Positions 8,153-15,774 of a DNA stretch of 28,424 nucleotides are shown here, piece after piece. The stretch lies in contig CAYJPM010000007.1 in the NCBI GenBank assembly GCA_964372145.1, positions 1 through 28,424 on the forward strand, written 5' to 3'. Numbering within the stretch: position 1 is the first letter of the stretch; each line of letters begins with the position of its first letter. Under the pieces are notes generated by a model that searched no databases, was not told where the DNA came from, and worked only from the letters and a program-made list of their open reading frames with translations. The position numbers and the translations under genes were made by a program. The DNA comes from CAKOSP01 sp964372145. GTDB taxonomy: Bacteria; Bacillota_I; Bacilli_A; RF39; UBA660.

Positions 8153-9400
8153 TTACATATTTTGAAGTAGATAATCTATTATTTCGTTTTCATCTATTTT
8201 TATTTCTTCTTTTAATACATTATCTTTAATTGTAACTATTCCTTTTTGTAAATCTTCATTATTTAAGATTATTAAGAATTTACTATTTAAATTATCAGCT
8301 AATTTAAATTGTGATTTTAAACTTAAATCATTTACACATATTTCAGTTATAATTCCATTCAATCTTAAATCTTGACTTATTTTAAGTGCGTTGTATTTTT
8401 CTTCTTCGCTTGAAGATAATATAAATACATCGATATTATCTGTTATTTTTAAATCTTTATTTTCTTTTATTTCTAAGATTATTCTGTCTAAACCAAGAGC
8501 AAAACCTGTTGCGGGCATCTTAGGACCATCTAAACTTTCTACTAAAGAGTCGTATCTTCCGCCGCCACCTAAAGCTAAGCCATCTTCATTTAAAAATTCA
8601 TATACAACGTCAGTATAGTAATCTAATCCTCTTACTATAGTTTCATCTATTTTAAAATCAATATCTAACATAATTAATGCATTTTTAAGTTCTTCTAATC
8701 TATTTTTAGAATTAATTGAAAGATAATCAGATATTTTTGGAACTGATTTTAAAACTTCATTGTTTTTATCTGCTTTGCAGTCTATAATTCTTAAAGGATT
8801 TGTTTCGTATCTATTTTGACAATCAGGACATAATTTTGATAAATTTGGTTTTATATAATCTTTTAATGCATTAATATAATTTGTTTTTGATTCTTCATCT
8901 CCTAAATTATTTATTGATACAGTAATATTATCTATTCCAAATTCTTTAATTAAATTGTAACCCATGCTTATAACTTCTACATCAGTTAAAACACTAGTAG
9001 AATTAAATGTTTCTACTCCGAATTGTGTGAATTCACGATTTCTACCTTTTTGTGGTCTTTCATATCTATACATAGGGCCAACATAATAATATTTTATTAC
9101 GTCATTACGATTTCCGTATAATTTATTTTCTATTAAACTACGTACTGTGCCTGCAGTTCCTTCTGGTCTTAAAGTAATATTTCTATCACCCCTGTCGACT
9201 AAATCATATGTTTCTTTTTTTACTATATCTGAACTTTCTCCTGCAGATCTATGAAATAATTCACTAGCTTCTACTAACGGTGTTCTTATGTATGAAATAT
9301 TATATAATCTCATATAATTATCGATTATATCATTAATATTTTTATATATTAATGCATCTTCTCCATAAATGTCATACATTCCTTTTTGTTTTGTTATCAT
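8153..9400 (-). CDS. hisS: Histidyl-tRNA synthetase
   Basis: This class IIa synthetase charges tRNA(His). Visible motifs are YIRTPLVEASELFHRSAGE (motif 1 region, residues 37-55), TLRPEGTAGTVR near 76-87, motif 2 MYRYERPQKGRNREFTQFG near 110-128, the histidine-specific VRGLDYYTDVVYEF near 256-269, GLALGGGGRYDSL, and motif 3 ATGFALGLDRI near 297-307. The C-terminal anticodon-binding domain covers about 325-415. The length of 415 residues is normal. It is the first gene of the operon hisS - unknown - asnS - gatCAB and follows a T-box leader. The ribosome binding site is GAAGGTAAAAATG. Confidence 0.96.
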   Translation of the reverse strand: MITKQKGMYDIYGEDALIYKNINDIIDNYMRLYNISYIRTPLVEASELFHRSAGESSDIVKKETYDLVDRGDRNITLRPEGTAGTVRSLIENKLYGNRNDVIKYYYVGPMYRYERPQKGRNREFTQFGVETFNSTSVLTDVEVISMGYNLIKEFGIDNITVSINNLGDEESKTNYINALKDYIKPNLSKLCPDCQNRYETNPLRIIDCKADKNNEVLKSVPKISDYLSINSKNRLEELKNALIMLDIDFKIDETIVRGLDYYTDVVYEFLNEDGLALGGGGRYDSLVESLDGPKMPATGFALGLDRIILEIKENKDLKITDNIDVFILSSSEEEKYNALKISQDLRLNGIITEICVNDLSLKSQFKLADNLNSKFLIILNNEDLQKGIVTIKDNVLKEEIKIDENEIIDYLLQNM

Positions 9401-9414
9401 TTTTACCTTCTTTC

Positions 9415-9617
9415 TCTAATAAAAAAACTAGAAATACATAAGGGCGATACATTTCGCGGTGCCACCTTACTTTCTAGCTCTTATAATTTTATCGCTTTAA
9501 GCGTTTTCTTGTATATTGAAAATTGTTTTTCATATAAAATATGTATAGGTATTTTCAGCTTATAACCCTCTCTAAATACATTTTTTTATATTACTCTTTT
9601 TTCCAAGAAAAGTTCTA
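9415..9617 (-). ncRNA. T-box leader upstream of the hisS-asnS-gatCAB operon
   Basis: The minus strand carries the T-box core AAGGTGGCACCGCG (9468-9456 and neighbours). A terminator follows: CTAGAAAGTAAGG (9477-9465) pairs with CCTTATGTATTTCTAG (9443-9428), then seven T. Upstream, stem I has the AG-bulge AGAGAGGG, the GCTGAAA distal loop, and AGTA facing GAA at the specifier loop. The bases after GAA (9531-9529) read AAAC followed by AA, so the specifier is AAA or, allowing one base of slippage, AAC (9527-9525). No His codon stands in this position. The variable base of the UGGN bulge is C (9461), matching a G73 tRNA such as tRNA(Asn), not C73 tRNA(His). It should act by transcription antitermination. 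Confidence 0.9.
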
Positions 9618-9624
9618 TATTTAT

Positions 9625-9651
9625 ATTATAACATTTTTAACAAATAGTCAA
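9625..9651 (-). promoter_or_regulatory. Promoter of the hisS T-box operon
   Basis: The minus strand reads TTGACT (9651-9646), then TATAAT (9630-9625) after 15 bases; reading the -10 as TAATAT gives the usual 17. The -35 overlaps the stop codon of the upstream gene (9648-9650). Transcription would start near 9617. Confidence 0.65.
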
Positions 9652-10205
9652 TAGTTGCTGGATTTTCTAACTATAAAATAAGCATTATCTATAATTTTGT
9701 CTAAATCATATGTAATGTCGTTTCCGTAATGCCCGCATTTGATAATTACTTTATTATTTTCATTAATATTACTTTTTTCTAGTTCTTCTAAAAATTTAGA
9801 TTGTTCATAACTTAATCCACCGTTGGGTAAGAATACAACTGATTGCAATTGTCTCTCTTTATATTCTTTTTCATTTATAATATATTTGTGATTGCATGTC
9901 ATTTTAGTTGTATTACCATGTGTTTCACAATCTATTTGTTGATACATTAATTCTTTTCTATCATAAGGCCCGTAGTAAATTAAATATCCAAATTTGGTTA
10001 ATATTTCAAACCCTTCACTGTTTGAATATTTTTCTTTGTAATTATAAATACCTAATGAATTTATAATTTTCGTAAAAATTACGTGATGGTGATGATTTAA
10101 GTCTATTTCACATATCATGCCATTTTGATTTACTACATACCCCAACGAATCGACAGTTACCTTTGGACATATTATATCAATATGTTCAAAATTTATATTT
10201 TCCAT
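9648..10205 (-). CDS. Unknown protein with a His4 cluster (185 residues)
   Basis: I do not recognise the family. The product looks soluble and has no signal peptide. Notable features are a run of four histidines in DLNHHHHVIF near residue 40 and a CETHGNTTKMTCNH segment near residue 92, which could bind a metal but resembles no motif I can name. The C-terminal third is acidic and helical, ending in a beta-like YFIVRKSSNY. I placed the start at the ATG at 10205 because GTGGAGTAATAGTATG gives a ribosome binding site; a TTG start 21 bases upstream is less likely. It has its own strong promoter. Confidence 0.6.
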   Translation of the reverse strand: MENINFEHIDIICPKVTVDSLGYVVNQNGMICEIDLNHHHHVIFTKIINSLGIYNYKEKYSNSEGFEILTKFGYLIYYGPYDRKELMYQQIDCETHGNTTKMTCNHKYIINEKEYKERQLQSVVFLPNGGLSYEQSKFLEELEKSNINENNKVIIKCGHYGNDITYDLDKIIDNAYFIVRKSSNY

Positions 10206-10249
10206 ACTATTACTCCACTTCAACAATTTTATTCTGATATCATACTTTA

Positions 10250-10278
10250 ATTTTATTCCTACTAATAGTATATGTCAA
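10250..10278 (-). promoter_or_regulatory. Sigma-A promoter of the His4-cluster gene
   Basis: The minus strand reads TTGACA (10278-10273), 17 bases, TAAAAT (10255-10250). This is a near-consensus promoter starting transcription about 38 bases before the ATG at 10205. Confidence 0.75.
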
Positions 10279-10286
10279 GACTTCTT

Positions 10287-10901
10287 TTATAATTTACGAT
10301 AATTATCAAGACATCTTTGATAAACCATGATATATTTGTAATATAATTTATTTACTATTTCATATATAATATGAATATTATCGGCATTGATATATATCAT
10401 TGATAATTCCCAACCTATTTCTTCTTCCATATTTTTATTGTTATTTATTATATATGCAAATACTTGTATCATCTTTGTATTTATATCAACAATCATGTTA
10501 AAATCAAATTCATTCTTACATAATTGTTGTATTACGAAATTAAAATCTTCATAATACTTTTTTTTGATATCATCAAATGAAATATTCTTTTTTTGAAGAA
10601 AAGTATTAATATATAAATCGTTTATAATATAACTAATTCCCTCAATGTCATGAGGTATAGAAATTATCCAATTAAGTTGGCCTAACATCTCAGAATCCAT
10701 TACTATATTATTATTAATATAAAACATTAATATTTCTGATAATCTGTTTCCTAATAGCGTTAGTAAACCATTATCTTTAGTGTGGTTTCTCATAATCCAA
10801 AAAGTTCTGTTTAATTCCTTTTCATAAATAGTTATTATTTTATTGTTTTTATTTTTTATTTTTATGTATTTTTTATTTATAATATATTTTTCAAAATTCA
10901 T
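10287..10901 (-). CDS. Unknown protein downstream of aspS (204 residues)
   Basis: I do not recognise the family. The product is predicted soluble and mostly alpha-helical after a short beta-rich N-terminus, with two cysteines and no signal peptide or membrane helix. It begins seven bases after the aspS stop, so it is very probably co-transcribed with aspS under the Asp T-box. The ribosome binding site is weak (AGTGAGATAATAATG), suggesting low expression or coupling to aspS. Like the gene between hisS and asnS, it is an unexplained helical protein embedded in a synthetase transcript; I see no clear sequence relation between the two. Confidence 0.55.
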   Translation of the reverse strand: MNFEKYIINKKYIKIKNKNNKIITIYEKELNRTFWIMRNHTKDNGLLTLLGNRLSEILMFYINNNIVMDSEMLGQLNWIISIPHDIEGISYIINDLYINTFLQKKNISFDDIKKKYYEDFNFVIQQLCKNEFDFNMIVDINTKMIQVFAYIINNNKNMEEEIGWELSMIYINADNIHIIYEIVNKLYYKYIMVYQRCLDNYRKL

Positions 10902-10908
10902 TATTATC

Positions 10909-12633
10909 TCACTTTATTTTTATGTTTAATTCATCTAATTGTTTTTCATCAACTGTATTTGGACATTCACTCATTAAACATGATGCACTTGCAGTTTTAG
11001 GAAAAGCAATTACATCTCTTATATTCTCAGTTTTAGTTAATAACATAGTTAATCTATCTAATCCATAAGCTAGTCCCCCGTGTGGTGGAGTACCATATTT
11101 TAATGCTTCTACAAAGAAACCAAATTTTTCATCTATATCTTTTTCACTTAAATTTAAAGCTTCAAACATTTTATTTTGAACTTTTTCATCATGAATACGT
11201 ATTGATCCACCACCTGCTTCATAACCATTAATAACCATATCATATGCTTTAGAATAACAGTTTGAAGGATCATTTATTAATTTTTCAACATCTTCATCTT
11301 TAGGCGAAGTAAATGGATGATGTGTTGCAATATATCTATTTTCTTCTTCACTATATTCGAATGCTGGAAAATCTACTACCCATAAAGCTTTATAATCATC
11401 TTTAGTAAATAGATTTAAATCTTTTCCTAATTTACATCTTAATGAACCTAAACTATTTTTAGTTATTTTATATGTATCTGCGACTATAAATAATATATCA
11501 TTTTTCTTCATATTTAAATTATTTATTATATCTTTTTTATTTTCATCAGTTAATAATTTTGCAATAGAACCAGTTAATTCATCTTCCAATTTTAAATATG
11601 CTAATCCTGATGCTTTATATGTTTTAACATAGTCAGTTAATTTATCTATTTCTTTTCTTGAATATTTATCTGCTGAATTTGACACTAATAAACCGTTAAC
11701 TTCTTTATTTTTCATAAACTCAATATCAAAATTACTGAATATATCATTTAAATCTAGTATCGGCATATCAAATCTTAAATCAGGTTTATCTGATCCGTAA
11801 TTTTTTATAGCATCATCATATTTCATTCTCATAAATGGAAGTGGTAAATCAATATTTCCTACTGTATTAAATACGTTATTTATTAACTTTTCATTTAATG
11901 ACATAACATCATCTTCATCAACAAAACTCATTTCAATATCTACTTGAGTAAATTCTGGTTGTCTATCCGCTCTTAAATCTTCATCTCTAAAACATTTAGC
12001 TATTTGAAAATATTTTTCTATGCCACCAACCATTAATAATTGTTTAAATATTTGTGGCGATTGTGGTAATGCATAAAATTTTCCTTCATTAACCCTTGAT
12101 GGAACTAAATAATCTCTTGCTCCTTCTGGAGTACTTTTACAAAGCACTGGTGTTTCCACTTCAATAAAATCACTATTATTTAAATAATTTCTTATAGCCA
12201 TTGTTATTTTATGTCTTGTAACTAATTTATTAGTTATATTATTTCTTCTAATATCTAAATATCTATATTTTAATCTAGTATCTTCTAAAGCAGTAGTATT
12301 ATCACTTATTTCAAATGGTATTTCATTTGATGTATTAAGAATGTTTAAAGTATCTACTTCTATTTCTATTTCTCCAGTAGGTATATTTAAATTTTTACTT
12401 TCTCTTTCAACTACTTTTCCTTTAACACTAATTACAAATTCATTTTTTAGGGTTTCAGCTATTTCATAAAATTTATTTTCTGGTCTTACTACTATTTGAA
12501 GAATTCCAGATCTGTCTCTTAAATCAACAAATATTAATCCTCCTAAATTTCTTTTTTTGGAAACCCATCCATAAACTTCTACTTCTTCATTTAAATTTTT
12601 AATATTTAAATTATTATTCATTATTTTTTTCAT
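10909..12633 (-). CDS. aspS: Aspartyl-tRNA synthetase (bacterial type with GAD insert)
   Basis: This class IIb synthetase charges tRNA(Asp). The 574-residue product has an OB-fold domain (about 1-105, with YGWVSKKRNLGGLIFVDLRD), motif 2 CFRDEDLRADRQPEFTQVD near 210, a GAD insertion (about 280-420), and motif 3 GLAYGLDRLTMLL near 535. The Leu in RNLGGL stands where discriminating enzymes have Leu and non-discriminating ones often have His, so it probably charges only tRNA(Asp), in keeping with the AsnRS nearby. I chose the start at 12633 because of AAAGGAATTAAAATG; the longer reading from 12666 would begin in the T-box terminator. It is regulated by the Asp-specific T-box. Confidence 0.95.
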   Translation of the reverse strand: MKKIMNNNLNIKNLNEEVEVYGWVSKKRNLGGLIFVDLRDRSGILQIVVRPENKFYEIAETLKNEFVISVKGKVVERESKNLNIPTGEIEIEVDTLNILNTSNEIPFEISDNTTALEDTRLKYRYLDIRRNNITNKLVTRHKITMAIRNYLNNSDFIEVETPVLCKSTPEGARDYLVPSRVNEGKFYALPQSPQIFKQLLMVGGIEKYFQIAKCFRDEDLRADRQPEFTQVDIEMSFVDEDDVMSLNEKLINNVFNTVGNIDLPLPFMRMKYDDAIKNYGSDKPDLRFDMPILDLNDIFSNFDIEFMKNKEVNGLLVSNSADKYSRKEIDKLTDYVKTYKASGLAYLKLEDELTGSIAKLLTDENKKDIINNLNMKKNDILFIVADTYKITKNSLGSLRCKLGKDLNLFTKDDYKALWVVDFPAFEYSEEENRYIATHHPFTSPKDEDVEKLINDPSNCYSKAYDMVINGYEAGGGSIRIHDEKVQNKMFEALNLSEKDIDEKFGFFVEALKYGTPPHGGLAYGLDRLTMLLTKTENIRDVIAFPKTASASCLMSECPNTVDEKQLDELNIKIK

Positions 12634-12639
12634 TTTAAT

Positions 12640-12850
12640 TCCTTTCTTAAAAAATAAAAACTCCATGAATATAAGGACGAATAATTCGCGGTACCACCTT
12701 ATTTCATAGAGTTCTATGCACTTTTTTCTTTAACGCAGAAATACGTTTATTCTTATATTTGATGTCTTCATTATATTTATCTACTAGTTTTCATCAGCCA
12801 CTAGCTTTCTACAAGATGCAATATAGTTACTCCTTCAAAAAAATATTTAT
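12640..12850 (-). ncRNA. T-box leader upstream of aspS, Asp specifier GAC
   Basis: The T-box core AAGGTGGTACCGCG lies at 12700-12688 on the minus strand. It is inside a terminator in which CTCTATGAAATAAGG pairs with CCTTATATTCATGGAG, followed by a T-rich run (12660-12651). Stem I is easy to read: AGTA on the 5' side, the GCTAGTGGCTGATGAAAACTAG arm (abridged: CTAGT and ACTAG pair), then GAA followed by GAC at 12766-12764. GAC is an Asp codon, matching aspS downstream. The base after UGG is U. Uncharged tRNA(Asp) should stabilise the antiterminator and switch on aspS and the following unknown gene. Confidence 0.93.
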
Positions 12851-12856
12851 ACTATT

Positions 12857-12885
12857 ATTTTACTTCTTTTGTAATTAAATGTCAA
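12857..12885 (-). promoter_or_regulatory. Sigma-A promoter of the aspS T-box transcript
   Basis: The minus strand reads TTGACA (12885-12880), 17 bases, TAAAAT (12862-12857). The -35 begins two bases after the dtd stop codon (12889-12887). Confidence 0.8.
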
Positions 12886-12886
12886 A

Positions 12887-13321
12887 TTATATTTCCAATA
12901 ATATAGTTACTGGACCATCATTGTTAATTGAAACTAACATGTCAGCCCCAAATATGCCTTTTTCTACTTTAATAAATTCACTTAATTTCATGTTAAATAT
13001 ATCATATAAGTTTGTAGCTTCATTGCCGTTTAAAGCTTTAATATAAGATGGTCTATTACCTTTTTTAGTGTCTGCATATAAAGTAAATTGACTTATAGAA
13101 AGTACACTTCCATTTATTTCTAAAATAGATTTATTCATAACATTATTTTCATCATTAAATATTCTTAATTTAATGATCTTATTTATCATCTGGTCTATTA
13201 TTAATTCGTTGTCACCTTCAGTAAAACCAACTAGTAATACTAAACCTTTATCTATTTTTCCTACTACTTTATTATTTATAGTAACACTACTAATTTTACT
13301 CCTTTGTACAACTACTTTCAT
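12887..13321 (-). CDS. dtd: D-aminoacyl-tRNA deacylase
   Basis: Dtd removes D-amino acids (and glycine mischarged on tRNA(Ala)) from tRNA, a proofreading step in the cytoplasm. At 144 residues it is normal. The two family blocks are present: SQFTLYADTKKGNRPSY near residue 78, and the cross-subunit NDGPVTILLEI at the C-terminus, holding the Gly-Pro of the chirality-checking loop. The start overlaps the rel stop by four bases (ATGA), so translation is coupled to rel. The rel-dtd pair is a common arrangement in Bacilli. Confidence 0.95.
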   Translation of the reverse strand: MKVVVQRSKISSVTINNKVVGKIDKGLVLLVGFTEGDNELIIDQMINKIIKLRIFNDENNVMNKSILEINGSVLSISQFTLYADTKKGNRPSYIKALNGNEATNLYDIFNMKLSEFIKVEKGIFGADMLVSINNDGPVTILLEI

Positions 13322-15450
13322 AAAATATCTGTTACTTTCTTACCTACTGATTTTATATTGTTAAGTTTTTCTATATTGTTAATCAAATTATTTAATGATC
13401 CTTTATCTTTAATTTTAATTGTAACTTCATATGAATAACTATTAAAATTATTATGTGAATTAAAAGACACTATTGAAGCATTATTTTTTGAAGAAATTTC
13501 AATTAAAGACGCTAATATATTAATTTCTTTTGATGTGGTAATATATATTTTTGTTTCAAAATCATTATTAGTATTATCATTCCAATTAACATCAATAACT
13601 CTTTCATCTAATTCATTTATATTTTCACATGTTTTTTTATGAATAGTAATACCATGACTTCTAGTTATGTATCCTACTATTTCATCTCCTTTAACAGGGT
13701 GGCAACATTTAGCTAGATTAACTAGAACATTACTTTCTCCTTCTACTATTATATCGCCCTTATTACTAGTTTTATATGAGTTTTTTCTACGTTCTTTATC
13801 TAATAAAATATCATGAGTTGGTTCCTCATTTTTAACTAAATTAATTATATATCCAGCGGTGTATCTAAGGGAACCTATTGCTAAGTATAAATCTTCTTCA
13901 TCTAAAAGTTTTAAATCTCTAATAATCTTATTTATATTTTCTATTTTAAATATTTCATCAAAAGATAATTTTTTCTTCCTTAATTCTTTTTCTAATATTT
14001 CTTTACCTCTATTTATATATATAATTTTAGTCTTTTTACTAAAATAAGATTTAATTTTATTTTTAGCTTGTGATGTTTTCACTATATTTAACCAATCTTT
14101 ATTTGGTTTCGATGATGCATTAGTCATTATTTTAACTATGTCCCCATCTTTTAGTTCATGAGTAAATGGAACCATTATGTCATTTACAATAGCGCCAACT
14201 GTTGTGTCTCCTACATTAGAATGAATTCTGTATGCGAAATCTATTGGAGTAGCTCCAGCAGGGAGTTCTACTACGTCACCCTTAGGTGTGTAAATATAAA
14301 TACTTTTATTTAGAAAGTCAGTTTCAATTACTTTTTCAAATTCTTTATCTGATGAATCATTGTTTGAATCTATTATGTTTCTAAACATTTCTAGTTTTTG
14401 TTCCATCATATTTTGAATTCTTTTAGACCCTTTTTCTTTATATGACCAGTGAGATGCAATACCTTTTTCTGCTATTTCATCCATTTCATAAGTTCTTATT
14501 TGAATCTCAAATATTTTTCCATTATCTCCAAAAACACTTGTATGAAGTGATTGATACATATTTTCTTTAGGTGATGCAACATAGTCTTTAAATCTTTTTG
14601 GTATAGCTCTAAATTTAGAATGTATTAAACCTACTGCTGTATAGCATTCATTTTCACTTTTAACAAATATCCTTAAAGCTAATATGTCATATATGTCACT
14701 CCATTTTCTTCCTGTAGTAAGTTTTTTATATATACTATAAACACTTTTAACTCTTCCTTTAATTTCAAAATTAATATCATTTTCTTTTAAAATATTAGTT
14801 ATTGATTCTTTCATTGATTCTAAATCACTATTAAGTTCTGCAACTGAATCATCTAGTTTTTCTAATATATCATTATATACATCAGGTTTTAGATATTGTA
14901 AACATAAATTTTCAAGTTCGCTTTTTATAGAATTCATACCTAGTCTATGTGCGATTGGTATTAGAATGTCCATAGTTTCTTTTGCTTTTGATTTTTGTTT
15001 AGCTGGATTAACTGCCCAATTTGTTCTCATGTTATGAAGTCTATCTGCAAGTTTAATATATAAAACTCTTACATCTTCAGCCATTCCTACTAATATTTTC
15101 CTTAAATAAGCTGCTCCTAGTTCTGAATCATCTTGTAGTTCTAATTTATTTATTTTTGAAAGAGAATCAACTATCTTAGCGATATCTTCTGAAAATTCTT
15201 TTTTTATATCATTTAATGTACTATTACCATTATTAATGGTTTCATGTAATAACGCAGCGATTATTGTATCACTATCTACATTTAAATTAGTTAGAATATA
15301 TGCCACTTCTAAAGGATGAGTAATGTAATCTTCTCCACTTAATCTTTTCATGCCCTTATGCTCTTTTAAAGCGTAATTATATGCTTTTCTAATTTTGTCT
15401 ATATTATTTTTTTCTATTAAATTATTTTCAATTTGCTCTATTGTTATCAT
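13318..15450 (-). CDS. rel: RelA/SpoT-family (p)ppGpp synthetase with degenerate hydrolase site
   Basis: This is a long Rel protein of 710 residues. It has an HD-type hydrolase domain (about 20-180), a synthetase domain (about 210-340, with YDILALRI, RFKDYVASPKENMYQSLHT and EIQIRTYEMDEIAEKG), TGS (about 385-445), a zinc-finger-like segment with CCHPVKGDEIVGY near 570, and a C-terminal ACT domain. The synthetase residues look intact. In the hydrolase domain THPLEVA and LADRLHNMRT are kept, but the core motif, usually LLHDVVED, reads LLHETINN, so the metal-binding Asp and the catalytic Glu-Asp pair are replaced. The hydrolase is probably weak or dead. The start has AGGAGAATACAATG and overlaps comN by 23 bases. 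Confidence 0.93.
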   Translation of the reverse strand: MITIEQIENNLIEKNNIDKIRKAYNYALKEHKGMKRLSGEDYITHPLEVAYILTNLNVDSDTIIAALLHETINNGNSTLNDIKKEFSEDIAKIVDSLSKINKLELQDDSELGAAYLRKILVGMAEDVRVLYIKLADRLHNMRTNWAVNPAKQKSKAKETMDILIPIAHRLGMNSIKSELENLCLQYLKPDVYNDILEKLDDSVAELNSDLESMKESITNILKENDINFEIKGRVKSVYSIYKKLTTGRKWSDIYDILALRIFVKSENECYTAVGLIHSKFRAIPKRFKDYVASPKENMYQSLHTSVFGDNGKIFEIQIRTYEMDEIAEKGIASHWSYKEKGSKRIQNMMEQKLEMFRNIIDSNNDSSDKEFEKVIETDFLNKSIYIYTPKGDVVELPAGATPIDFAYRIHSNVGDTTVGAIVNDIMVPFTHELKDGDIVKIMTNASSKPNKDWLNIVKTSQAKNKIKSYFSKKTKIIYINRGKEILEKELRKKKLSFDEIFKIENINKIIRDLKLLDEEDLYLAIGSLRYTAGYIINLVKNEEPTHDILLDKERRKNSYKTSNKGDIIVEGESNVLVNLAKCCHPVKGDEIVGYITRSHGITIHKKTCENINELDERVIDVNWNDNTNNDFETKIYITTSKEINILASLIEISSKNNASIVSFNSHNNFNSYSYEVTIKIKDKGSLNNLINNIEKLNNIKSVGKKVTDIL

Positions 15451-15694
15451 TGTATTCTCCTGTATTCTTGCGTTTTACTAATAATTTTTCAATGTCTAGT
15501 TTAAATATATCATTTACCATTGTATTTAAAGATAAATTATTTGCGCTTGACCAATTTTCTTTTCTTAAATAATTCCACAATTCTAATTCATTTATTTTTA
15601 TATTCTCTAACTTTAGTTCATTAACTTTTGTGGTTAATGCAGGCAATAATCTTTCATACAATTCTGTTACTGATTTAAATTTAATTTCTTCCAT
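15428..15694 (-). CDS. comN: ComN-like post-transcriptional regulator
   Basis: This 88-residue protein matches the small ComN/YrzD family pattern as I know it: an LLPALTTKVNELKL helix near residue 17, ELELWNYLRKENW near 37, and MVNDIFKLDIEKLL near 60. In B. subtilis ComN affects comE mRNA and cell-pole localisation with DivIVA. The neighbourhood supports the call: in Bacillus the gene lies next to spoVB, and here it is divergent from spoVB and upstream of rel. I chose the ATG at 15694 (AAAGGTGATAATTATG) over an in-frame GTG nine bases upstream that lies inside the ribosome binding site. The 3' end overlaps rel. Confidence 0.75.
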   Translation of the reverse strand: MEEIKFKSVTELYERLLPALTTKVNELKLENIKINELELWNYLRKENWSSANNLSLNTMVNDIFKLDIEKLLVKRKNTGEYNDNNRAN

Positions 15695-15713
15695 AATTAT
15701 CACCTTTGTATTT

Positions 15714-15748
15714 ATTATATACTATTTAATAATATTTTTAAATAGTAT
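15714..15748. promoter_or_regulatory. comN-rel promoter with a perfect 10-bp inverted repeat (candidate operator)
   Basis: The minus-strand promoter reads TTTAAA (15742-15737), 17 bases, TATAAT (15719-15714). A perfect inverted repeat ATACTATTTA / TAAATAGTAT (15719-15728 and 15739-15748, 10-base loop) covers the spacer and the -35. It also lies just upstream of spoVB on the other strand. A dimeric repressor site serving both genes is an inference; a T-run for a terminator is lacking. Confidence 0.5.
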
Positions 15749-15774
15749 TCATATATTTATTTTAAAGGATAAAT

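Noticed and set aside
9541..9543. CAT at 9543-9541 as a His specifier in the hisS T-box
   Set aside because: It pairs with ATG on the other side of stem I (ATGTAT/ATACAT) and is not in the internal loop where the specifier should be.
12634..12666. Longer aspS start (MEFLFFKKG)
   Set aside because: These codons lie in the T-box terminator, and there is a good ribosome binding site for the ATG at 12633.
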